A stretch of 5,307 bases of DNA from SLFT01 sp964493075 (GTDB lineage Bacteria > Hydrogenedentota > Hydrogenedentia > Hydrogenedentales > CAITNO01): NCBI GenBank assembly GCA_964493075.1, contig CAZBNU010000261.1, positions 1 through 5,307 of the forward strand. The letters run 5' to 3'. Positions 1 to 5,307 of this stretch are shown here, one piece after another (the stretch's first letter is position 1; each line of letters begins with the position of its first letter). The notes beneath the pieces are model-generated. The model had not been told where the DNA came from, searched no databases, and saw only the letters and a list, made by a program, of their open reading frames with translations. Position numbers and translations under genes: made by a program.

Positions 1-1
1 G

Positions 2-952
2 GTATGGCAGCAAGGCGAAACTGTTTTGTTTGATGATGCTATGGGGCTCGGCCCTCGGGCCACGCCGGTCTTTCATAAAGGCCATCTATACACGCAAGGT
101 GCGACAGGATTGCTGCAATGCCTGGACGCGGCAGCCGGGGAGGTCTTGTGGAAGCGACAACTCACCGAAGACGGTGATACTGGAGTCCCCTCCTTTGCTT
201 TTGCCAGTTCGCCGCTGGTGGTTGACGGACTCCTGGTGGCATTTACCGCAGGGAGCGAAGGGAAAAGCGTCATTGCCTATCACCAGGAAACCGGCGAAAT
301 TGCATGGAGCGCCGGGGCGAAAGATGACGGCTACGCGTCCCCCCAATTGAGCGTGGTTTTGGGCACTCCCCAAATACTACTCGCGAGCGATTTCGGTATG
401 CAGGCATTCAAGCCCGAAGATGGACAGTTATTGTGGCAGCACCAATGGGATATTGAGACCAATCCCCGGTGCGTGCAGCCTGTCGTATGGAAAGAGGAAT
501 ACGTCCTGTTCGGCGGCACGGGCACCAGCGGCTCGAAACTGCTCCATGTTACGCGGGAAAACGAAATATGGACTGTAACGGAAACCTGGTATCAAAAACG
601 ATTTGGCCCTTACTTCAATAATGGCATCCTTTACAAAGACCACTATTATGGCTATGACGATGTGCGGCTCGCCTGTATCGCAATGGAAACCGGTGAACGC
701 GCCTGGACAGGCGACCGTTATGGCGGGCAGTTGATCTTTATCGTAGACATGGAAATGCTGCTTGTGCTTTCGGAGCGCGGAGATCTCGCGCTGGTGCGGG
801 CGGTACCCGACCGATTCGAAGAAGTAGCGCGATTCAAGGCATTGAATGGAAAAACATGGAATCATCCCATCATTCATCGTGGTAAATTGTACGTGAGAAA
901 CTCGGAGGAAGCCGTGTGTTTTGAGTTGCCGGAATTGACGGGATTACCCTGA
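2..952 (+). CDS. PQQ-like beta-propeller repeat protein (BamB/quinoprotein-like), 5' end missing
   Basis: The frame is already open at the first bases, so the true start lies upstream; 316 residues are visible before the TGA at 950-952. A TTG at 26 could serve as a start, but the eight codons before it are open and it falls in the middle of a propeller blade, so I treat the gene as truncated by the window edge. The sequence shows repeated blades of the form 'LY-x-G-x-G-LxCLDAAAGEVLW', then 'VIAYHQETGEIAW', 'MQAFKPEDGQLLWQ' and 'CIAMETGERAW'. Each has the beta-strand, G-D/E-T-G-x-x-x-W pattern of PQQ-type blades. The C-terminus ends in a 'LVLSERGDLALV' strand followed by 'LNGKTWNHPIIHRGKLYVRN', a tail I associate with many propellers of this family. 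Such proteins are usually exported or periplasmic scaffolds or quinoproteins, but the signal peptide and any catalytic residues would be in the missing part, so activity cannot be assigned. No functional link to the downstream genes is evident. Confidence 0.9.
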   Translation, partial: VWQQGETVLFDDAMGLGPRATPVFHKGHLYTQGATGLLQCLDAAAGEVLWKRQLTEDGDTGVPSFAFASSPLVVDGLLVAFTAGSEGKSVIAYHQETGEIAWSAGAKDDGYASPQLSVVLGTPQILLASDFGMQAFKPEDGQLLWQHQWDIETNPRCVQPVVWKEEYVLFGGTGTSGSKLLHVTRENEIWTVTETWYQKRFGPYFNNGILYKDHYYGYDDVRLACIAMETGERAWTGDRYGGQLIFIVDMEMLLVLSERGDLALVRAVPDRFEEVARFKALNGKTWNHPIIHRGKLYVRNSEEAVCFELPELTGLP

Positions 953-1021
953 GTTGCCTATTGTCAGGAAATTGTGGGGCTAGATGCGTTATACTTTCTG
1001 TAGACAGTTTTTGATTTTGTT

Positions 1022-1108
1022 GTAGGATGAGTAGGATAGGTAGGATGCGTAGGACTGGCTCGTGATTCTTAAACGTCCTACCCATCCTACCTATCCTACC
1101 TATCCTAC
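1022..1108. repeat. Large imperfect inverted repeat built of 9-nt GTAGGATAG-like units
   Basis: The left arm is 1022-1055 and the right arm 1075-1108. When the right arm is reverse-complemented the two 34-nt arms agree at 31 positions, the mismatches being at arm positions 8, 9 and 27. The loop is the 19 nt at 1056-1074. Each arm is itself a short tandem array: on the left GTAGGATGA, GTAGGATAG, GTAGGATGC, then GTAGGAC; on the right GTCCTAC followed by CCATCCTAC and two CTATCCTAC units. It sits between the propeller gene stop and the miniprotein start. A T-rich stretch (1008-1021) lies before the left arm, and no T-run follows the right arm, so it does not look like a canonical intrinsic terminator for rightward transcription. 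It may be a dispersed intergenic repeat, a REP/MITE-like element or an RNA hairpin in a leader; the sequence alone does not decide. Confidence 0.85.
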
Positions 1109-1137
1109 TACTGATTCCGGATAAATACACAAACAAT

Positions 1138-1143
1138 AAGGAG
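1138..1143 (+). promoter_or_regulatory. Shine-Dalgarno AAGGAG for the DUF5989-like gene
   Basis: AAGGAG lies 7 nt before the ATG at 1151. This near-ideal ribosome binding site supports the 49-codon reading frame as a real gene despite its size. Confidence 0.8.
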
Positions 1144-1150
1144 CAGTCTC

Positions 1151-1300
1151 ATGGAAATCCTTAAAGAACTCTGGGCGTTCATGCGCGTCCGCAAAAAATT
1201 CTGGCTGGCGCCGATTATCATTTCGCTGGTGCTGCTTGGACTGTTGTTCATCTTTGCCGGGCAGGCTGGCGTAGTATCCCCGTTCATCTACGCGCTATAA
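1151..1300 (+). CDS. DUF5989-like single-pass membrane miniprotein (49 aa)
   Basis: This short frame runs from ATG at 1151 to TAA at 1298-1300. The protein begins MEILKELWAFMRVRKKFW, has one hydrophobic helix at about residues 19-37 (LAPIIISLVLLGLLFIFAG), and ends in VVSPFIYAL. I recognise the N-terminal 'LKELWxFxRxRKKFWLxPII' block and the C-terminal 'PFIYxL' as the signature of the DUF5989 family, which are proteins of about 50 residues; this is from memory, not a search. The basic RVRKK patch just before the helix predicts N-terminus in the cytoplasm and a short C-terminus outside. The function of the family is unknown. As I recall it, members often sit beside SxtJ-like membrane proteins and carbamoyltransferases in glycan or secondary-metabolite loci. 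Here the neighbour 49 nt downstream on the same strand is a GT39-like glycosyltransferase with TPRs, suggesting a small subunit or assembly factor for a membrane glycan enzyme. That role is inference. Confidence 0.85.
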   Translation: MEILKELWAFMRVRKKFWLAPIIISLVLLGLLFIFAGQAGVVSPFIYAL

Positions 1301-1335
1301 TTTCCCTTATATGCCTGAATCATGAATCTATGGGC

Positions 1336-1340
1336 AGGAG
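1336..1340 (+). promoter_or_regulatory. Shine-Dalgarno AGGAG that sets the TTG start of the giant gene
   Basis: AGGAG precedes the TTG at 1350 by 9 nt. The last in-frame stop upstream is TGA at 1323, and the first in-frame ATG is only at 1572, which would remove the first transmembrane helix and the first acidic loop. The site therefore decides in favour of TTG. Confidence 0.7.
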
Positions 1341-1349
1341 AACCGTCGT

Positions 1350-4300
1350 TTGTCCCCTGAATCGAAACCCCTATTGCCATCGCGGTTGGAATATGCCGCC
1401 TTGGCCGCTATTTTGCTCCTTGGCCTCGCGCTGCGCGTCTGGTATCTCTCGCAAGTCGTGGAAGCACCTGACTTTTCCGCTTTGCAACAGGACCCGGAAG
1501 TGCAGGACTACTATGCCCGCGGCTTGCTCACCGGAGATTGGAGCGTACCGGAAGGCGCCACCGATCCGGAAATGCTGACCACGCCGTTTTTTCGTCCCCC
1601 CGGCTATGGCTATCTGCTCACCGCCCTTTATTTTGTCTCCAACAGCAGTTATCTGGCGCCGCGTATCCTCAACCTTGTTCTGGGGATTTTTACCATCCTG
1701 CTGATGTATCTGCTGGGACGCCGCTTGTTTGGATCGGCAGCGGGACTGTTTGCCGCCTTCCTGACTGCTATCTACAGCGTGTTCATTTACTGGGAAGGGG
1801 AAGTAAACGACCCTGCCGTGTTCGTATTCCTGGTTCCCGCTCTGTTCTGGGTACTGCTACAATGGTCCGGCACCTTCAAACTACGTTATGTGCTGCTCGC
1901 TGGACTCATTTTCGGGTGCTACGGGCTGGCACGCCCCAACATCCTCGGGTTCGGCCCCTTTGTGGCGTTGTGGATGGTCTGGGTAGCGTGGCGGATCAAC
2001 AACCTGCATCGTATTCCCGCCGCGTGGATGGTGCTGCTGGTGACTACAATCGCGGTCGTTATTCCCGTCACTGTTCGAAATTACGTCGCTTCCGAAGAAC
2101 TTGTGCCCATAGCCACTTACTTCGGGGAAAACCTCCTTATAGGCAATGATGAGGACAGCGACGGCATCACCCCGTGGCTTCCCTATCTGCAAGAACTGGA
2201 AGGCACCGGCAACTGGTCTGCTCGCGATTATATCAACGTGGTGAAAGGGGCAAGACGCGAGGCAGGCGATCCAGACATGACCCACACGGAGGTGTCTTCC
2301 TACTTCACGGACAAGGCGGTAGCATATATTCGTTCTCATCCCGGCCAGACCCTGCAGCGAATGATGAAAAAGGCGGTACTGTTGTGGACGCCCATGGAAA
2401 TTACCTGCAACAAGGTGGTCTATTATGAACTGCGCCACTACTGGCCGCTGCGCCTGTTGCCGGGATTCATGGTGGTGGCGGGCCTTTTCTGGCTGGGTCT
2501 GTTTCTGTGGTTTGGCGACGCACTTCGCAGACGCATCACGTCGAACCCGACGTTTCCACTGATGGTGTTGATCGTTTTGTTTCTTGCCTTTTATCTGGGC
2601 TCCTTCCTCCCCTTCTTTGTGAACGGGCGCGCCCGCGTACCTGCAATTCCCATGCTGATACTGTTTGGCGGCTATGCTGTTCAACGTTTATATACCGCCA
2701 TCCAGAAGAAATCCGCGACCCGCGTTACCGCTATCGCCGTTGCGGCAATACTCCTGATGGCAGCGTTTTCATTCCAGATTATTCCCGTGGAACCGGACCT
2801 TGCCCGCTGGCATTACCAGCGCGCCGATTCATGGCTGCGACGGAATAACTTGCAGGAAGCAGTCGCGGAAGGCCGCAACCTGATTGCGCAGGCGGGTTCG
2901 GCATACATGCACCAACGACTTGGACGTGAATTTGCGGCTTTAGGAATGCTGGACGAGGCCGTTGAACAGTATGAACAGGGGCTTGAAATTGATCCCCAGT
3001 ATCAGGACATGCTTTATCTGCTGGGCGCGGCTTTGGAACAACGGGGCGACCGGGAACAGGCACAAGCGCGTTATGAAGCCGCATTAAAACTGGACCCCTA
3101 CGATGCACGAGCGCACAATGCCCTGGGCGAACTGCTGTTCCGTGCTGAAAACTATGAAACCGCCCTGGACCATTTCAACAAAGCGTTGGATGTTGCCCCG
3201 GATTATGGTGATGTCATTGACAATATCAGCAAGACCATGAAGGCCATGGGAAAAGGGAATGAGGTGATTGCGCGGTTCCGCGACATGCTGGCGGAAAATC
3301 CGGAACAGAAATATGTGCATTACATATTAGGCCGGGATTTGGCGGAACTGGGACAGGCGGAACAGGCCATGCAGCATTTCGCCGAAGCCGTGCGTATTGA
3401 TCCCAACCTGGATGGCGCTCGATACCTGTGGGCAATGGAATTGAGCAAACAAGGCAAGATTGAAGAGGCCATGCGTCGCCACCGTGAAGCGCTGCAACTG
3501 AATCCCGACCTGAAATATACCCATGTGGCGTTGGGACGGGAATTGTCAAAACTGGGACAATCCGAAGAGGCCATCCATCATTTTTCCGAAGCGGTACGTG
3601 TTGACCCCTCCTTCCAGGATGCGCGTTACCTGTGGGGGCGTGAACTGGCGCGATCGGGCAAGGTGGACGAGGCGGTAAAGCAGTATGAAGCCGCCATTAC
3701 ATTGAATCCTGATGATGCGCGTGCCCACCATGAAATGGGCATGTTCTGGGCAGAACAGGGTGAGTTTGAAAAAGCGCTGCACCATTATGAAGAAGCGTTG
3801 CGGGTGGAACCCGGCTTTGCCTATGCCCTCGACCGCATGGGGCGGCTGCTGGCCGTGATGAACCGTTCGGACGAAGCCATTGCCCGGTATGAGGAAGCCA
3901 TTGCTGCCGACCCGAAGAATCAGGACATCTTCTACCTGCTCGGACGGGAACTGCTGTTGCAGGACCGCAAAGAAGAGGCGGAAAAACGATTTCGCGATGC
4001 ACTGGAACTGAATCCGGAAGATGCGCGTTCCCACAACGAACTTGGCGCATTGCTGGCGGAAAAAGAGGACCTGGAAGGCGCCATGCGCCACTACGAAGAG
4101 GCGCTACGCGCCGCGCCCCAATTCGGCTATGTGCTTTATAAAATGGGGCAACTGCTCGCTAAGCAGGGCTTGTACGCTGAGGCGCAGGAACGGTTTGAGC
4201 AGGCCATCAACCTCGACCCGGAAAATCAGGATTTGTATTACCTGCTTGGCAGCGAACTTGTCGCACAAAACAAGAATGAAGAAGCAAAACAGTACTTTGA

Positions 4301-5307
4301 AAAAGCGCTGCAACTGAATCCGGAGGATGCGCGGGCACACAATGACCTGGCATTAATTCTGGCGAAAGATAATCCGGAACAGGCCGTCATTCATTACGGA
4401 AAAGCCTTGGAAATCGCGCCTGAATTCACGCTTGCCTTGAACAACTGGGGCAATCTTCTGTTGGAACTGGGGCGTCTGGATGACGCGGAGGCGAAATACC
4501 GGGAAGCCCTGCGCATCCGGGAAGAAGACGAATACGCCTGGTATAATCTGGCGCGTCTGGCGGAAATGCGCGGCGCCTATGAGGAAGCAATAGAAAACTA
4601 TAAAAAGGCGATGGAGAACAGTCCTGAAAACTCCAACATCCCCAACAATCTCGGTTTACTCTATGCCGCCAATGGCCGTCTTGATGAAGCCAAAGCCATG
4701 TATGAGACCGCACTTGAAGTTGATGATGAGAACCCGTTACCCCTGAATAATCTGGGACTGCTGGCGGAACAACAGGGCGATCTGGAACGGGCTACTGAAT
4801 ATTATGGGGCAGCATTAACTATCAAGCCCGCGTTTCTGCTTGCTTTGAACAACCTGCGTACGGCATTGGAAAAACTTGGCCGTTCAGAAGAAATGCAGGC
4901 GTGGTACGAAAAAGCGTTGGAAGCCATGCCGGAGAACGGCGATGTGCATAACAGTTTCGGGTATTACTATTTCACCCAGGGCAACTACGACGAGGCGCGC
5001 AACCATTTTGAACTTGCCCTGCAGCACATCCCCCAATTCCCACTTGCCTGCAATAACCTGGGCAATGTGGAATTGGCGCAAGGCAACCTGGAGGCAGCAG
5101 AGTCATGGTACGAGAAGGCGCTGCAGATTCACGAAAACGATTTATATGCCGACTTCAATCTGGGACGGGTTGCGTTGAAACGCAACGACATGGACGCGGC
5201 ACAAAAACACTTTGAATCCATGGCGGCAAAGCATCCGGAAAACAAGGCTCTGCTGCAGGAAGCGGCAAGATTGTTGATTGAAGCAGGAAATACGGAATTG
5301 GGAAACC
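1350..5307 (+). CDS. GT39/ArnT-like membrane glycosyltransferase fused to a long TPR domain, 3' end missing
   Basis: An uninterrupted frame of 1319 complete codons starts at TTG 1350 and leaves the window open. Residues 1-480 form a polytopic GT-C-type domain. Hydrophobic helices lie at about 16-34, 102-122, 128-148, 156-172, 179-195, 197-214, 223-243, 368-389, 401-422, 430-448 and 457-477, and a large loop spans 244-365. Family-like landmarks are an acidic first loop (QQDPEVQDYY, D48 and D53), FFRPPGYGY at 80-88, the acidic EGEVNDP at 149-155, and GRARVPAIP at 426-434 before a late helix, as in PMT/ArnT-type lipid-linked sugar transferases. Basic clusters (GRRLFG, FKLR, RINNLHR, RRRITS, QKKSATR) fall on alternate loops, which puts the N-terminus inside and both the acidic loops and the C-terminal tail outside. 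Residues 482-1319 are at least 24 TPRs at a 34-residue step. It probably transfers a sugar from a polyprenyl-phosphate donor at the outer membrane face while the TPR tail binds a protein or polymer partner. Acceptor and sugar are unknown. The DUF5989-like gene upstream is probably co-transcribed. Confidence 0.88.
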   Translation, partial: MSPESKPLLPSRLEYAALAAILLLGLALRVWYLSQVVEAPDFSALQQDPEVQDYYARGLLTGDWSVPEGATDPEMLTTPFFRPPGYGYLLTALYFVSNSSYLAPRILNLVLGIFTILLMYLLGRRLFGSAAGLFAAFLTAIYSVFIYWEGEVNDPAVFVFLVPALFWVLLQWSGTFKLRYVLLAGLIFGCYGLARPNILGFGPFVALWMVWVAWRINNLHRIPAAWMVLLVTTIAVVIPVTVRNYVASEELVPIATYFGENLLIGNDEDSDGITPWLPYLQELEGTGNWSARDYINVVKGARREAGDPDMTHTEVSSYFTDKAVAYIRSHPGQTLQRMMKKAVLLWTPMEITCNKVVYYELRHYWPLRLLPGFMVVAGLFWLGLFLWFGDALRRRITSNPTFPLMVLIVLFLAFYLGSFLPFFVNGRARVPAIPMLILFGGYAVQRLYTAIQKKSATRVTAIAVAAILLMAAFSFQIIPVEPDLARWHYQRADSWLRRNNLQEAVAEGRNLIAQAGSAYMHQRLGREFAALGMLDEAVEQYEQGLEIDPQYQDMLYLLGAALEQRGDREQAQARYEAALKLDPYDARAHNALGELLFRAENYETALDHFNKALDVAPDYGDVIDNISKTMKAMGKGNEVIARFRDMLAENPEQKYVHYILGRDLAELGQAEQAMQHFAEAVRIDPNLDGARYLWAMELSKQGKIEEAMRRHREALQLNPDLKYTHVALGRELSKLGQSEEAIHHFSEAVRVDPSFQDARYLWGRELARSGKVDEAVKQYEAAITLNPDDARAHHEMGMFWAEQGEFEKALHHYEEALRVEPGFAYALDRMGRLLAVMNRSDEAIARYEEAIAADPKNQDIFYLLGRELLLQDRKEEAEKRFRDALELNPEDARSHNELGALLAEKEDLEGAMRHYEEALRAAPQFGYVLYKMGQLLAKQGLYAEAQERFEQAINLDPENQDLYYLLGSELVAQNKNEEAKQYFEKALQLNPEDARAHNDLALILAKDNPEQAVIHYGKALEIAPEFTLALNNWGNLLLELGRLDDAEAKYREALRIREEDEYAWYNLARLAEMRGAYEEAIENYKKAMENSPENSNIPNNLGLLYAANGRLDEAKAMYETALEVDDENPLPLNNLGLLAEQQGDLERATEYYGAALTIKPAFLLALNNLRTALEKLGRSEEMQAWYEKALEAMPENGDVHNSFGYYYFTQGNYDEARNHFELALQHIPQFPLACNNLGNVELAQGNLEAAESWYEKALQIHENDLYADFNLGRVALKRNDMDAAQKHFESMAAKHPENKALLQEAARLLIEAGNTELGN
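3303..3710 (+). repeat. Two-TPR (68-residue, 204-nt) internal duplication
   Basis: Residues 652-719 and 720-787 are related as pairs. Unit 652-685 and unit 720-753 share 20 of 34 residues, including KYxH, LGR, LGQ, HF and EAVRxDP. Their partners 686-719 and 754-787 share ARYLW, a G-K-V/I-D/E-E-A core and the L-N-P ending. The similarity is much greater between alternating units than between neighbours, as expected from duplication of a two-TPR block. Confidence 0.7.
3609..4523 (+). repeat. Three-TPR (102-residue, 306-nt) super-repeat, three tandem copies
   Basis: Copies are 3609-3914, 3915-4220 and 4221-4523 (residues 754-855, 856-957, 958-1058). The first TPR of each starts xxQD-x-x-Y-L-W/L-G-x-E-L, the second starts xDAR-A/S-H, and the third starts xF, with a Y at the next-but-one position in the first two copies and L in the last. 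Unit 856-889 and unit 958-991 share 19 of 34 residues. The DNA also keeps the period: the segments starting at 4011 and 4317 are identical at 26 of the first 33 bases. An older partial copy of the same order (QYQDMLYLLG, YDARAHNALG, DYGDV) occurs at 2997-3302. The last copy is one codon shorter than the others. Confidence 0.75.

Larger units (their letters stand above)
2793..5307 (+). repeat. Array of at least 24 TPR motifs within the giant protein
   Basis: The terminal Pro-equivalent position of the units falls at residues 515, 549, 583, 617, 651, 685, 719, 753, 787, 821, 855, 889, 923, 957, 991, 1024, 1058, 1092, 1126, 1160, 1194, 1228, 1262 and 1296. The step is 34 throughout except for one 33-residue unit (992-1024), which lacks one residue around 'LAKDNPEQ'. 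Most units keep the consensus L-G at positions 7-8, Y/F at 11 or 24, A at 20 and 27, and P at 32. The first unit (482-515) and the fourth unit (618-651, MKAMGKGNEVIARF) are the most degenerate. From about residue 1025 units carry N-N-L/W-G-N at the start of helix A, an Asn-rich surface of the kind seen in O-GlcNAc-transferase-type TPR superhelices that bind extended peptides. The array continues beyond the window. Confidence 0.92.

Noticed and set aside
1001..1028. Possible sigma-70-like promoter TAGACA, 16 nt, TAGGAT; also an isolated TATACT at 990-995
   Set aside because: The matches are weak, the second hexamer is part of the 9-nt repeat, and TATACT lacks a -35 box at proper spacing. A promoter is expected in this gap but I cannot place it.
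1022..1108. Inverted repeat as a CRISPR array or as an intrinsic terminator
   Set aside because: There are no unique spacers between constant repeats, and no T-run follows the right arm on the + strand; for leftward transcription the sequence after the stem is A-rich, not T-rich.
870..1136. Minus-strand frame of 88 codons across the intergenic repeat
   Set aside because: Its RIGRIGRMGR and LRILPILLIL stretches are simply translations of the 9-nt repeat, whose unit length is a multiple of three and keeps a frame open. It also overlaps the end of the propeller gene.
1572..1574. ATG as the start of the giant protein
   Set aside because: It has no fitting ribosome binding site and would delete the first membrane helix and the acidic first loop.
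1330..1578. Plus-strand ATG frame just before the giant gene
   Set aside because: It is out of frame with the glycosyltransferase, overlaps its true N-terminus, and has a Cys, Arg and Pro-rich composition with no domain.
1538..2149. Plus-strand frame of 203 codons inside the giant gene
   Set aside because: It is an alternate frame of the membrane-helix region, with no plausible domain and no ribosome binding site.
1881..2684. Minus-strand frame of 267 codons
   Set aside because: It lies wholly opposite the membrane domain of the giant gene, is rich in His, Gln and Arg with no recognisable domain, and is explained as an antisense shadow.
3546..4091. Minus-strand frame of 181 codons opposite the TPRs
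   Set aside because: The repetitive TPR coding sequence keeps an antisense frame open; the protein has no known fold and mirrors the repeat period.

Overview
The window looks like part of a chromosome from an uncultured bacterium of the PVC, Hydrogenedentota or similar environmental groups. This placement is low-confidence. It rests on gene content (a PQQ-type beta-propeller, a DUF5989 miniprotein and a GT39-like membrane protein with a very long TPR tail), balanced to slightly GC-rich composition, non-ATG start use and a GTAGGATAG-type intergenic repeat. No taxonomic marker gene is present.

Layout, all genes on the + strand. (1) Positions 2-952 hold the 3' end of a PQQ-like beta-propeller protein whose start lies before the window. 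(2) Positions 953-1150 are a 198-bp intergenic gap dominated by a large imperfect inverted repeat (1022-1108) whose arms are built from 9-nt units. (3) Positions 1151-1300 hold a 49-residue single-pass membrane protein that I recognise as DUF5989-like, with a good Shine-Dalgarno. (4) From 1350 to the window end, one open frame of 1319 codons starts at TTG and encodes a polytopic GT-C/GT39-type glycosyltransferase domain (about residues 1-480) fused to at least 24 tetratricopeptide repeats (about residues 482-1319). It has no stop codon inside the window.

The miniprotein and the giant protein are 49 nt apart, co-directional and each with its own ribosome binding site, so they probably form one transcription unit, separated from the propeller gene by the hairpin repeat. 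The positive-inside pattern puts the catalytic acidic loops and the TPR tail outside the cytoplasm. The natural reading is an envelope glycosylation or glycopolymer assembly enzyme with its own large extracytoplasmic protein-binding scaffold, accompanied by a small membrane partner. Substrate and partner are unknown.

The most interesting structure is inside the TPR tail: the repeats are not independent but arranged in higher-order blocks (a three-TPR, 102-residue, 306-nt super-repeat and a two-TPR, 68-residue duplication), indicating growth by segmental duplication. I found no RNA genes, CRISPR arrays, insertion sequences or toxin-antitoxin pairs.
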